This document shows, piece by piece, positions 39,001-46,092 of a DNA stretch of 64,000 nt. The stretch is taken from positions 1 through 64,000 of the forward strand of contig NZ_JBEXUX010000039.1 in the NCBI RefSeq assembly GCF_040629175.1, in the 5' to 3' direction. The notes under the pieces are model-generated. The model searched no databases, was not told the DNA's origin, and worked only from the letters and a program-made list of their open reading frames with translations. The position numbers and the translations under genes were made by a program. Position 1 is the first letter of the stretch; every line of letters begins with the position of its first letter. This stretch comes from Embleya sp040629175 (GTDB lineage Bacteria; Actinomycetota; Actinomycetes; Streptomycetales; Streptomycetaceae).

Positions 39001-39874
39001 TGAACAGGTACGCCGCGTCCCACCAGTCGCCCGATTCGGGTACGTCGGTCTGGTCGCCGAACACCTGCGGCGAGGCCACCGGCAGGTCGGCGTACCAGTC
39101 GTAGAAGGACAACATCGGCGCGCCGATCAGGCTCATGAACCGGGCGCCGGCGGCGTGCGAGACCATGGACATGGCCGGGATCGGGGAGAACCCGGCGACC
39201 CGGTCGGGTCCGTACCGCCCGATCGTGTGCACGTGCGCGGCGGCGACCAGTTCGACCGCCTCCTCCCAGGTCGCCCGGACCAGCCCGCCCCGGCCCCGGG
39301 CGCGCTGGTAGCGGCGCCGGCGCTCGGGATCGTCGACCACGTCGGCCCAGGCCAGGACCGGGTCGTGCAGGCGTGCCTTGGCCTCGCGGTACATCTCCAG
39401 GAGCACCCCGCGCACATACGGGTAGCGCACCCGGGTGGGGGAGTAGGTGTACCAGGAGAACGCGGCTCCGCGCGGGCAGCCGCGGGGTTCGTATTCGGGG
39501 CGATCGGGTCCGACCGAGGGGTAGTCGGTGGCCTGGGTCTCCCAGGTGATCACGCCGTCCTTGACGTAGACCTTCCAACGGCAGGAGCCGGTGCAGTTGA
39601 CGCCGTGGGTGGAGTCGACGACCTTGTCGTGGCTCCAGCGCTCGCGGTAGAAGACGTCGCCCTGTCGGCCGCCCCGGAGGTATTGGCTGCGCAGGTCCGG
39701 CGAGACCACCGCGTTGCGTCGGAAGAAGCGGCCGGTGCGCAGTAGCAGATCGCTCGCGGGGCCGTCCAGACCGGGAGCCGGCGGCGGATCGACGGGTGGC
39801 GGCCCGGCGACCGCCGGCTCCGCGGGCGGTGGGCCGGCCGGCGGGTCTGCGGGCAGGGGCGAACCGGTGTCCAT
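36029..39874 (-). CDS. narG: Respiratory nitrate reductase alpha subunit (Mo-bisMGD)
   Basis: The 1281-residue catalytic subunit, which reduces nitrate to nitrite at a molybdenum centre. The N-terminal 4Fe-4S site shows the NarG-type H-x3-C-x3-C pattern in STHGVNCTGSC, with the last Cys in EPRGCPRGA. The body matches NarG to the C-terminus, with YLTPHNKWSIHSEY as a strong late motif. The first ~45 residues are an unusual Pro/Ala-rich extension before the conserved LLLRTGRFF. ATG at 39874 is chosen for AAGGG 6 bases upstream; an ATG at 39901 would add nine residues and has poor spacing. It heads narGHJI and is divergent from narK. Confidence 0.96.
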   Translation of the reverse strand: MDTGSPLPADPPAGPPPAEPAVAGPPPVDPPPAPGLDGPASDLLLRTGRFFRRNAVVSPDLRSQYLRGGRQGDVFYRERWSHDKVVDSTHGVNCTGSCRWKVYVKDGVITWETQATDYPSVGPDRPEYEPRGCPRGAAFSWYTYSPTRVRYPYVRGVLLEMYREAKARLHDPVLAWADVVDDPERRRRYQRARGRGGLVRATWEEAVELVAAAHVHTIGRYGPDRVAGFSPIPAMSMVSHAAGARFMSLIGAPMLSFYDWYADLPVASPQVFGDQTDVPESGDWWDAAYLFMWGSNVPVTRTPDAHWMAEARYRGQKVVVVAPDYADNAKFADEWLHPHPGTDAALAMAMGHVILKECFVDRTVEFFDGYVKQFTDLPFLVTLTERADEPGAYTPAKFLRAADLAETAAGTGAEPGTAGTDHDGADWKTVLLDDDTDRPVVPGGSIGFRWTESGRGRWNLDLAGVRPRLTLHHDPAAHGVEVLLPRFDTDGGKHGQGRGEVLRRGVPARRLTPDGPLVTTVFDLLLAQYGVPRPGLPGSWPADYHDATQPGTPAWQETLTSVPAARTVRIAREFADTAERSKGRCMILMGAGTNHWFHSETIYRTFLALLQLTGCQGRNGGGWAHYVGQEKCRPSTGWATLASANDWSRPPRQMIGTAYWYLNTDQWRYDGFTTDVLASPLGAGDLSGMTAADCLATSARLGWMPSYPTFDRNPLDLVDEADRAGVDPVEHTVEALRSGELGFACEDPDAPRNWPRVLTVWRSNLLGSSAKGAEYFTKHLLGTDSSLRAEQAPAGSRPRGVRWREQAPEGKLDLLLSLDFRMTSTTLLSDVVLPAATWYEKHDLSSTDMHPFVHAFSPAIDPPWQARTDFETFHAIAARFGELAREHLGTRRDLVATALQHDTPGEIAQPGGVALDWRAGQCPPVPGRTMPNLTVVERDYPAVAAKMATLGPLADTLGLPVKGITFDVAREVEDLGRLNGTARGGVADGRPLLDTAVRACDAILALSGTTNGRLAVQGFRTLEKRTGQAMAHLAAEHEGKRIGYADTQARPEPVITSPEWSGSEAGGRRYTAFTLNTEQLKPWHTLTGRQHFFLDHDWMHELGEALPVYRPPLDMHRLFGEPRPGPDGNHEVTVRYLTPHNKWSIHSEYQDNLFMLSLSRGGQSIWLSTADAQAIGVRDNDWIEAVNRNGVVTARAVVSHRMPTGTVYMHHAQDRTVGVPKAQSTGRRGGIHNTLTRVLLKPTHLIGGYAQLSWAFNYLGPTGNQRDEVTVIRRRSQDVEY

Positions 39875-39899
39875 GGTGACCCTTCGAGGCGACGACTCC

Positions 39900-39925
39900 A
39901 TGTCCTGAATACGAGTCAATGTCCT
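39900..39925. repeat. Direct repeat in the narG-narK gap
   Basis: ATGTCCT occurs at 39900-39906 and 39919-39925, 19 bases apart, in the only AT-rich part of this divergent gap and overlapping the proposed narG promoter. It could be a regulator site; no regulator gene lies beside it. Confidence 0.35.
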
Positions 39926-39934
39926 ATATGTAAA
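39906..39934 (-). promoter_or_regulatory. Candidate narG promoter
   Basis: Read on the minus strand, TTTACA (39934-39929) and TATTCA (39911-39906) are 17 bases apart. Transcription would begin about 25-30 bases before the chosen narG start, which leaves room for the AAGGG ribosome site. Confidence 0.5.
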
Positions 39935-40013
39935 GGTTCGATGGTGGGATTTGGGTGCATAGCTCATCGTGTCCGTCCACCCGGGCGCAGAACACGCGAA
40001 GGGACCATCACAC

Positions 40014-41288
40014 GTGGAGCAGACTCGGCCGGCGACTCGGACGACCGGTGCCCGGGTGCCCCGTGCCGCGTGGGTCAACCTCGCGGTCGCCACCTTCGGG
40101 ATCCTGATCAACTTCTGGGCCTGGGGCCTGATCAGCCCGCTGGGTCCCTCCTACAAGGAAGACCTCGGGCTGAGTTCGTTCCAGCAGTCGTTCCTGGTGG
40201 CCGTGCCGGTCCTGGTCGGCGCGCTCGGGCGGATCCCGGCCGGCGCGCTGACCGACCGCTACGGCGCGCGGCTGATGGTGCCGACGATCAGCTTCCTGAC
40301 CGTGTTGCCGGTGCTGGCGCTGAGCGTGTTCGACTCGTTCGCGATGTTGTTGGTGGTCGGGTTCGTGCTCGGTGTCGGCGGCAGCTTCTTCGCGGTCGGC
40401 GTGCCCTACGTCAACGCCTGGTTCCCGCCGGAACGACGCGGCACCGCGATCGGCATCTTCGGCATCGGCACCGGCGGTACGGCGGTCGCCGCGTTCTTCA
40501 CGCCGCGGTTGTTGCGCTGGGTGGACGACCCGAACTTCCAGTTCTACCTGGTCGCCTGCGTGTTGGTCGGCTACGGCCTGATCGCCGCCGCGGTGGTGCG
40601 CGACGCGCCCGGGCGCACCGTGCCCGATCGGCTGTTCGGGCCACGCTTCACCGCCGCGCTCAAGCAGCCCTCGACGCTGCCGATGGCGCTGTTGTACGCG
40701 GTGTCCTTCGGCGGGTTCGTCGCGTTCGGCGTGTACCTGCCGACGTACCTGCGCGAGGTCTACGCGCTGAGCCAGGACTCGGCGTCCACCCGCGCGGCCG
40801 GGTTCACCGTGGTCGCGGTGTTGTGTCGGCCGATCGGCGGCGCGGTGTCCGACCGGATCGGTCCGGCGAAGGTGCTGATCGCGAGCTACGCGGTGCTCGG
40901 CGTGGCGGCCGTGTGGCAGGCGTTCGCCCCGGAGTTGATGCCGCAGGGCACGATCGCCTTCCTGGTGATGGCGGGCATGCTCGGCGCGGGCAGCGGCGCG
41001 GTGTTCGCGCTGGTCGCCAACCTCACGCCCAAGGACAAGGTCGGCACGGTCACCGGACTGGTCGGCGCGGCGGGCGGTCTGGGCGGCTTCGTCCCGCCGC
41101 TGATCATGGGTTCGGTCTACAGCGGCACCGGCTCCTACGCGATCGGCCTGATGTTGTTGTCCGACGCGGCGTTCGCGGCGATGGTCTACTGCGCGGCCCG
41201 GCTGCTCGGCCGGGATCGACGACCGGCGCAGTCGGACGAGTCGCCGGAGTGGCGGGCGGCCGCGGGCGCCGAGGCCGAGAGCCGGTAG
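40014..41288 (+). CDS. narK: NarK-type nitrate/nitrite transporter (MFS)
   Basis: A major-facilitator protein of about 424 residues with 12 transmembrane helices, of the nitrate/nitrite porter group. Early helices carry NLAVATFGILINFWAWGLISPLG. The loop between helices 2 and 3 reads GRIPAGALTDRYGAR. The family glycine-rich nitrate-signature regions appear as GVGGSFFAVGVPYVNAWFPPERRGTAIGIFG and, in the second half, GLVGAAGGLGGFVPPL. GTG at 40014 follows GAAGGG by 10 bases; GTG at 39969 has no ribosome site. It is divergent from narGHJI and probably brings in nitrate or exports nitrite. Confidence 0.93.
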   Translation: MEQTRPATRTTGARVPRAAWVNLAVATFGILINFWAWGLISPLGPSYKEDLGLSSFQQSFLVAVPVLVGALGRIPAGALTDRYGARLMVPTISFLTVLPVLALSVFDSFAMLLVVGFVLGVGGSFFAVGVPYVNAWFPPERRGTAIGIFGIGTGGTAVAAFFTPRLLRWVDDPNFQFYLVACVLVGYGLIAAAVVRDAPGRTVPDRLFGPRFTAALKQPSTLPMALLYAVSFGGFVAFGVYLPTYLREVYALSQDSASTRAAGFTVVAVLCRPIGGAVSDRIGPAKVLIASYAVLGVAAVWQAFAPELMPQGTIAFLVMAGMLGAGSGAVFALVANLTPKDKVGTVTGLVGAAGGLGGFVPPLIMGSVYSGTGSYAIGLMLLSDAAFAAMVYCAARLLGRDRRPAQSDESPEWRAAAGAEAESR

Positions 41289-41327
41289 CGCGTGCCGGCG
41301 GGTCGGTCGGGGCTTCCGCTTTTCCCC

Positions 41328-41357
41328 CTGACGATGGGTCAGGAAGGCGCATAGGAT
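41328..41357 (+). promoter_or_regulatory. Candidate promoter of a leaderless gene
   Basis: CTGACG at 41328 and TAGGAT at 41352 are spaced 18 bases apart, as in vegetative actinomycete promoters. The distance from TAGGAT to the ATG at 41366 is 8 bases, so the transcript may start at the start codon. Confidence 0.45.
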
Positions 41358-41365
41358 CCATGCCC

Positions 41366-42361
41366 ATGTCACTCTGGGGACGATTCACCTCGGCGCGTTC
41401 GGCCGCGTCGGCACCGGTGCTCGTGTGGGACGCCGCGCTCGACGACGACGAGGTCCGCACGATCGCGCAAGGGCTGCCGCGCGACGGGGACTTCGCGCCC
41501 GCCGCCGCGTTGTTGGAGCGGGTGGGGCGGGACTGGGCCCGCCGGGTGGTCGCGGTGACCGCGCTGGGCGAGGTCGCGGCGCTGCACCCGGAGTGGTTGT
41601 GGACCTGGCGCGTCGAGCGGCCCGAATCGCCGGATCCGCTGGTGGTGATGGCCGCGGCGACGGTGCGCGCGGCCTGGAACGCCCGCGGCGCGAAGCAGGC
41701 GAGTCTCACCAGCGGGCGCGAATTCGCGGATTTCCACGAGCTGTTGGTCGAGGCGGACCGCGCGTGCCTGCTCGCGACCGAGGCCGCCGCGGACGATCCC
41801 ACCCCGTGGGTCTCGTGGTTGCGGGTATGCCGCGGACTCGGCGTCTCGCGCGCCGTGTTCGACGCCCGGTGGGACGCGCTGTGCGAACGCGACCCGGCGC
41901 ATCGTGCCGGTCACGACGCGGCGTTGCAGTATCTGTGCGAGAAGTGGCGCGGATCGCACGCCGACATGTACACGTTCGCGCGCCGGGCCGCGGCGGACGC
42001 GCCGGACGGCTCGCCGCTGGTGATCCTGCTGGTCGAGGCGCACATCGAGTACGCGCTGCGGATGAACTGGGACGGGGAAACCGACGACACCGACTTCTGG
42101 CGGGCCGCCGCCCGGCAGACGGACCTGGACACCGCCCTGGACCGCTATCCCGTCGACGCCGTGCCGCGACACCCCAGCGCCCTGTCCGATCACAGCGCGC
42201 TGGGCTACGCGTTGGCCAGGTCCCAGCGCTGGTCCGAACTCGCGGCGCGGTTCGAGGCGACCGACCACCGGGGCTTCCACCTTCCCTGGACCTACCCCGG
42301 CGGCCGGACCTTCTTCGAACAGGCCCACGCCGAGGCGACCCGAGGGCGCCCCCGCCGCTGA
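41366..42361 (+). CDS. Hypothetical protein, helical repeat-like
   Basis: A 331-residue soluble protein that I do not recognise. It has no signal peptide or membrane segment and is mostly helical, with many Ala, Trp and Arg pairs and repeated short motifs that recall TPR-like units (for example RWDALCERDPAHRAGHDAALQYL and later WSELAARFEATDHRGF). The TPR comparison is only an impression. ATG at 41360 is an alternative start two codons earlier. It stands alone after narK on the same strand, and the candidate promoter suggests independent expression. Confidence 0.7.
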   Translation: MSLWGRFTSARSAASAPVLVWDAALDDDEVRTIAQGLPRDGDFAPAAALLERVGRDWARRVVAVTALGEVAALHPEWLWTWRVERPESPDPLVVMAAATVRAAWNARGAKQASLTSGREFADFHELLVEADRACLLATEAAADDPTPWVSWLRVCRGLGVSRAVFDARWDALCERDPAHRAGHDAALQYLCEKWRGSHADMYTFARRAAADAPDGSPLVILLVEAHIEYALRMNWDGETDDTDFWRAAARQTDLDTALDRYPVDAVPRHPSALSDHSALGYALARSQRWSELAARFEATDHRGFHLPWTYPGGRTFFEQAHAEATRGRPRR

Positions 42362-42510
42362 GTCGGCGGTCGGCGACGGTCGGCACGAGCGCCGACTCCG
42401 GGTACGACTCCACGCCGGTCGCCGCGATCCGCCGTGCCGCGTCCGCGGTCCGTTCAGGCGCTCGGCCCCCGCGACCCGGGGTCGGGCCGCGGCAGGGCTG
42501 GGTGGCCTGG

Positions 42511-43473
42511 TCAGCGGACCTGGGCGGGGCCGAGTTCGTTCGGGTCGGCGGTCGCCGGCGGGGTGGGCGCGGGGGCGGCGCGGGTGTCGGTGCGGGTGAC
42601 GGCGATGCCGGCGATCACCACGAAGACGACGCCGGCCGCGGGCATCGGACCGGGGACCTGGTCGAGCACGACCAGGCCCATCAGCAGCGCGATGGCCGGT
42701 TCCAGGCTCATCAGCGTCCCGAAGGCGGAGGCGCTGAGTCGGCGCAGCGCGAGGAATTCCAGGCTGAACGGCAACACGGCGCTCAGCACCGCCAGCCCCA
42801 GCATGATCAGCGACAGCGACCAGGTCACGTCGCCCAGCCCGGTGGGAGCGGCGACGAGCATGGCGACCAGCCCGGCCACGGGCATCGACACGGCCAGCCC
42901 GTTCAGGCCGGTGACCCGGTCGCCGACGTGTTGGGTCAGCAGGATGTACGCGGCCCAGCAGACCGCGGCCGCCAGCGCGAAGGCCAGGCCGACGGGGTCG
43001 GTGCCGGCATGCCACGGTTCGGTCAGCAGGACGACGCCCAGGGCGGCCAGGGCCGTCCAGCGCCGGCGTCCGGAGCCGGATCCGTACAGCGACACCGCCA
43101 GCGGGCCGAGGAACTCCAGCGCACTCGCGGTGCCCAGCGGCAGGCGTGCCACGGCGAGCATGAAGAACAACATCAGCCCCCCGCTCACCGCGCCCAACAG
43201 CGTGCACGCCCACAGGTCCCGACCGGTGAAGTCGCGGCGGCGCGGTCGGACCAGCAGCAGCAGGATCAGGCCCGCCCACGCCAGTCGCAGGCCGGCCGTG
43301 CCCAGTGCGCCGAGTCGGTCGATCAGCGGCACCGACAGCGCCAGGCCGAGCTGGACGGTGGACATCGCCGCGACCGCCATCAGGGCGCCGGTCGCGGCGT
43401 CCGGGAGGCCGGCTGCCGGCAGGCGCGGGCCAGGGAATTCGCGGCTGGTGGGTGGTGCCGACGGCGTGCTCAT
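42511..43473 (-). CDS. EamA/RhtA-like exporter
   Basis: A 320-residue membrane protein with ten predicted helices in two EamA (DMT superfamily) halves, resembling the threonine/homoserine exporter RhtA. Helix signatures include LEFLGPLAVSLYGS in the first half and ILTQH-like plus SLEPAIALLMGLVVLDQVPG near the end, the second being very typical of the group. The start codon at 43473 is divergent from the LysR gene, so this pair is probably a regulator with its target exporter. Likely substrates are amino acids or metabolites, inferred from the family. Confidence 0.88.
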   Translation of the reverse strand: MSTPSAPPTSREFPGPRLPAAGLPDAATGALMAVAAMSTVQLGLALSVPLIDRLGALGTAGLRLAWAGLILLLLVRPRRRDFTGRDLWACTLLGAVSGGLMLFFMLAVARLPLGTASALEFLGPLAVSLYGSGSGRRRWTALAALGVVLLTEPWHAGTDPVGLAFALAAAVCWAAYILLTQHVGDRVTGLNGLAVSMPVAGLVAMLVAAPTGLGDVTWSLSLIMLGLAVLSAVLPFSLEFLALRRLSASAFGTLMSLEPAIALLMGLVVLDQVPGPMPAAGVVFVVIAGIAVTRTDTRAAPAPTPPATADPNELGPAQVR

Positions 43474-43557
43474 GTGTTCCAGTACATGACCTCGCCATCG
43501 TTCGTGTCCACGTGCCGATCCGAAACATATCGTTCGTGGATCGTGGACAATCGCACC

Positions 43558-44499
43558 ATGGAGACCCGACGTTTACAGGTGCTGGTGGAACTGGCCCGAC
43601 TGGGCTCGATGCACGCGGTCGCGGACGTGCTGGGCACCAGCACCTCGACCGTCTCGCAGCAGATCGCCGCGCTGGGCCGCGACATGGGAGCCACCCTGAT
43701 CGAGCCGCACGGGCGTCGGGTGCGGCTCACCCCGGCCGGCCGCCGACTGGCGGAGCACGCGGTGACCATCCTCGCCGCCGTCGAGGAGGCGCATCACGAC
43801 CTCGCGCCCGGCGCGGAGCCCAGCGGCACCGTGCGCATCGCCGGATTCGCCACCGCCATCCGCGCCCACCTGCTGCCCGTGGTCACCGACCTCGCCGCCG
43901 ACCATCCGCGCATCCGGGTGCTGATCCGCGAGCACGAACCCGCCGAGGCGTTGCAACTCCTGGCCGAGGACGGCACCGACCTGGCCCTGACCTACGACTT
44001 CAACCTGGCGCCGGCGCCCGAGGACCCGACGGTGCGCGCCATACCGTTGTGGACCGCGCGATGGGGCCTGGGCGTGCCCGCGCACGTCGCCGACGGCGAG
44101 GGCGCGCCGGGGGTGAACGCGGCTCGTACGGCGGAGGTGTTCGCCCGTTTCGCCACCCACGACTGGATCGTCAACTCGCGCAACACCGCCGACGAGACGG
44201 TGATCCGTACCCTCGCCTCGCTCGTCGGCTTCACCCCGCACGTCACGCACCAGGCGGACAGCCTCGACCTGGTCCAGGGCATGATCGTCGCCGGCCTCGG
44301 CGTGGGTCTGCTGCCCGAGGGCATCGCCGTCCCACCCGGCGTGCGGCTGCTCCCGCTCACCTTTCCCCAGGTCGAGCTGCGCGCCTACGCGGTCACCCGG
44401 CACGGCCGCCTCAACTGGCCCCCACTGGCCCTGGTAACCGAACTCCTGCTGCGCCGAGCAGCCGAGGCAACGCCCCCGAACGACCCGGCCCGGGCCTGA
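43558..44499 (+). CDS. LysR-family transcriptional regulator
   Basis: A 313-residue LTTR. The winged helix-turn-helix is at about 1-60 (RLQVLVELARLGSMHAVADVLGTSTSTVSQQI), followed by a coiled linker and a two-lobed periplasmic-binding-like ligand domain. It is divergent from the EamA exporter with an 84-base gap that holds imperfect inverted repeats, including CGATCC at 43516 and GGATCG at 43538, as expected for LTTR control of both genes. It probably activates the exporter when its substrate accumulates. The ATG at 43558 follows no strong ribosome site. Confidence 0.92.
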   Translation: METRRLQVLVELARLGSMHAVADVLGTSTSTVSQQIAALGRDMGATLIEPHGRRVRLTPAGRRLAEHAVTILAAVEEAHHDLAPGAEPSGTVRIAGFATAIRAHLLPVVTDLAADHPRIRVLIREHEPAEALQLLAEDGTDLALTYDFNLAPAPEDPTVRAIPLWTARWGLGVPAHVADGEGAPGVNAARTAEVFARFATHDWIVNSRNTADETVIRTLASLVGFTPHVTHQADSLDLVQGMIVAGLGVGLLPEGIAVPPGVRLLPLTFPQVELRAYAVTRHGRLNWPPLALVTELLLRRAAEATPPNDPARA

Positions 44500-44517
44500 G
44501 CAAACCACCACCCGGCC

Positions 44518-45627
44518 CTACATCTCCCAACGTCGGTCCGGTTGTTCGGCCCAGCCCCATTGGCGGTCGGGTTCGACCGTGATGCCGAAGTCGTAGCCGT
44601 GGATGCGATGGGTGTCCTGCCAGGCGAGCACGGCGTCGACTTCGTCCCACAGCCGCCTCGGTCCGCCCTGGACGGCCTTCCCGACGCCCGGTCGGTCGTC
44701 GACCAGTGCCCAGGAGCGAGCACCGTCGCACAGTCGCCACACCGTGCCGCCCCCGAACGTCTCCAAACGCACGTCGGGCAGCTTGAGGGCGACCGCGTGG
44801 GTGAAATTCCCGTCCCCGTGCAGTGAGCCCAACTCCCACTCCACCGCCGACTCGCCGGTGGCGGGTTCCGCCGCGCGGATCGCCTCGAAGGTGTCGTCGA
44901 CGCGTTCGCCGCGCAGTTCCATGAACGCGACGCTGCGCACGAGTCTCCCCGACGCGGTGCCGTCGCCGTCGACGACCAGGCGCAGGAGCGCGCCCGCGCC
45001 GAAGCCGGGCGACCACGGGGCGACGACCACCGCGCCGGGGCGGGCCTGGGCGATCCAGGGGTAGGGCAGCCTGCGGGTGAACGCGGCGGTGGCGTGCACC
45101 CGGTCGAAGGTGCCCGCCTCGGGTACGCCCAGGGCGCCGTCGCGGGTCAGGATCGTCGGCGACAGCCCCATGCGCGCGTGGGCGGCGCGCGCGGCCCGGG
45201 CGATCGCCGGGTCGATCTCGACCGAGACGACCCGCTCGCCGCCCACCCGCCAGGCGAGCAGCGCGGCGGTCCAGCCCGGCCCGGTGCCGATCTCCAACAC
45301 CCGGTCGCCGGGCCGCACATCGAGCTCGGTGAGGAAGGAGGCCACCGCGCGGTAGTCGCTCAGCGAGCTGCTCGCCAGAACCCCCACGCCCGCGCCGTCG
45401 TCGACCTGGGTCACCACCGGTCCCGCCCGCCGCACCACCGCGGCCCAACCCGTCGGGTCCGTTTGGCGATCCACCGGCGCATACCGCCCCGACCCCGCGT
45501 CGGCACACCACACCGGATCGGGCGCAAACGCCTCCCGGGGCACGGCGAGCATGGCCTCGCGCACCCACGCGACGGGGAAGGCGCCCTCGGCATCGAGGAC
45601 GCCCACGATCGCGGCGTTGTCGCGCAC
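44518..45627 (-). CDS. PCMT-like methyltransferase with C-terminal extension (candidate RiPP enzyme)
   Basis: A 369-residue SAM enzyme related to protein-L-isoaspartate O-methyltransferase. The core (about 15-215) shows VPREAF, the TQ-type motif in VVTQVDDG and the SAM-binding LEIGTGPGWTAALL (residues 111-124), then the EIDP acidic loop. Ordinary PCMT repair enzymes are about 210-235 residues; this one has about 150 extra, as do PCMT homologues that install aspartimide in ribosomal peptides (lanthipeptide, lasso, graspetide and imiditide systems). The GTG start at 45627 shares a base with the TAG of the short peptide gene upstream (TAGTG), so the two are translated together. Repair of damaged proteins is the alternative role, but that would not explain the coupling. 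Confidence 0.85.
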   Translation of the reverse strand: MRDNAAIVGVLDAEGAFPVAWVREAMLAVPREAFAPDPVWCADAGSGRYAPVDRQTDPTGWAAVVRRAGPVVTQVDDGAGVGVLASSSLSDYRAVASFLTELDVRPGDRVLEIGTGPGWTAALLAWRVGGERVVSVEIDPAIARAARAAHARMGLSPTILTRDGALGVPEAGTFDRVHATAAFTRRLPYPWIAQARPGAVVVAPWSPGFGAGALLRLVVDGDGTASGRLVRSVAFMELRGERVDDTFEAIRAAEPATGESAVEWELGSLHGDGNFTHAVALKLPDVRLETFGGGTVWRLCDGARSWALVDDRPGVGKAVQGGPRRLWDEVDAVLAWQDTHRIHGYDFGITVEPDRQWGWAEQPDRRWEM

Positions 45628-45758
45628 TACGGCTTGTCCTTCTTGCGCCGGCCCGGCCCCGGTTGTCCGATGCCCGGCAACACACCGTCCTGCTTCTGCT
45701 TGGGATCGGGTTGCGGCGGATCGGGTTGCGGTGCCGGGGGTTTGTTGTGCTCACCCAT
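45627..45758 (-). CDS. 43-residue Pro/Lys-rich peptide, candidate RiPP precursor
   Basis: A short gene with a good ribosome site (GGAG, 6 bases before the ATG) whose stop overlaps the methyltransferase start by one base. The N-terminal half is Pro/Gln/Asp-rich (several P-D-P and P-Q-P steps). A single Asp-Gly pair lies at residues 24-25, followed by a Gly/Pro segment and a basic tail, RRKKDKP. Asp-Gly is the chemically favoured site for aspartimide formation, and a PCMT partner is what would form it. I read the peptide as precursor and the Asp-Gly as the probable modification site. There is no cysteine, so lanthionine chemistry is excluded. The length and composition would also fit an unmodified basic peptide. 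Confidence 0.7.
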   Translation of the reverse strand: MGEHNKPPAPQPDPPQPDPKQKQDGVLPGIGQPGPGRRKKDKP

Positions 45759-46092
45759 GGCGGGCTCCGTATCCTCGAAAGTGTGACACTCCGAGTGTGT
45801 GCGGCCACGATCGGTTACCGCAAGACTCCGTGTTCGGCGGATCAGGGCCGTCTCGCGACGCGGCCCCGGCCGCGGGGCCGAACACCGCGCACGGGGGCGT
45901 GTGCCGGCAGGTGGATGCGCGGTGGTGAGGGATGTCGAGAAGGGTGCCCCGAGGGGGGTGGGGTTGGGGTTGGTGGTTCGGACGGAATCGAGGGTCGTTA
46001 TTCGTGCAGGTGGACGATACGAGGGGTTCGGGCGCTGCCTACCGTGAGCGTCCTCTGCGGCACCTGCGCCGTTCTCCGAGGAGGTATCCAGC
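45759..46092. promoter_or_regulatory. Divergent gap between the peptide gene and the lipoprotein gene
   Basis: 334 bases without a convincing gene. The left end carries a palindrome near the peptide gene. The right end has GAGGAGG before the solute-binding protein. The middle is rich in GGGGTTGG-type runs. Confidence 0.55.
45786..45798. promoter_or_regulatory. Candidate operator palindrome upstream of the peptide
   Basis: ACACTC-C-GAGTGT is a perfect inverted repeat centred 34 bases before the peptide start codon. It lies where a -35 region or operator would be expected for the peptide-methyltransferase pair. Confidence 0.35.

Noticed and set aside
36018..39578. A long second frame inside narG on the same strand
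   Set aside because: The +1 frame encodes a full NarG; the other is Arg/Pro-rich without domains.
45781..45787. An ECF41 promoter on the minus strand before the peptide gene (TGTCACA present)
   Set aside because: Sixteen bases further on the sequence is GCCC, not CGTC, so the second element is missing.
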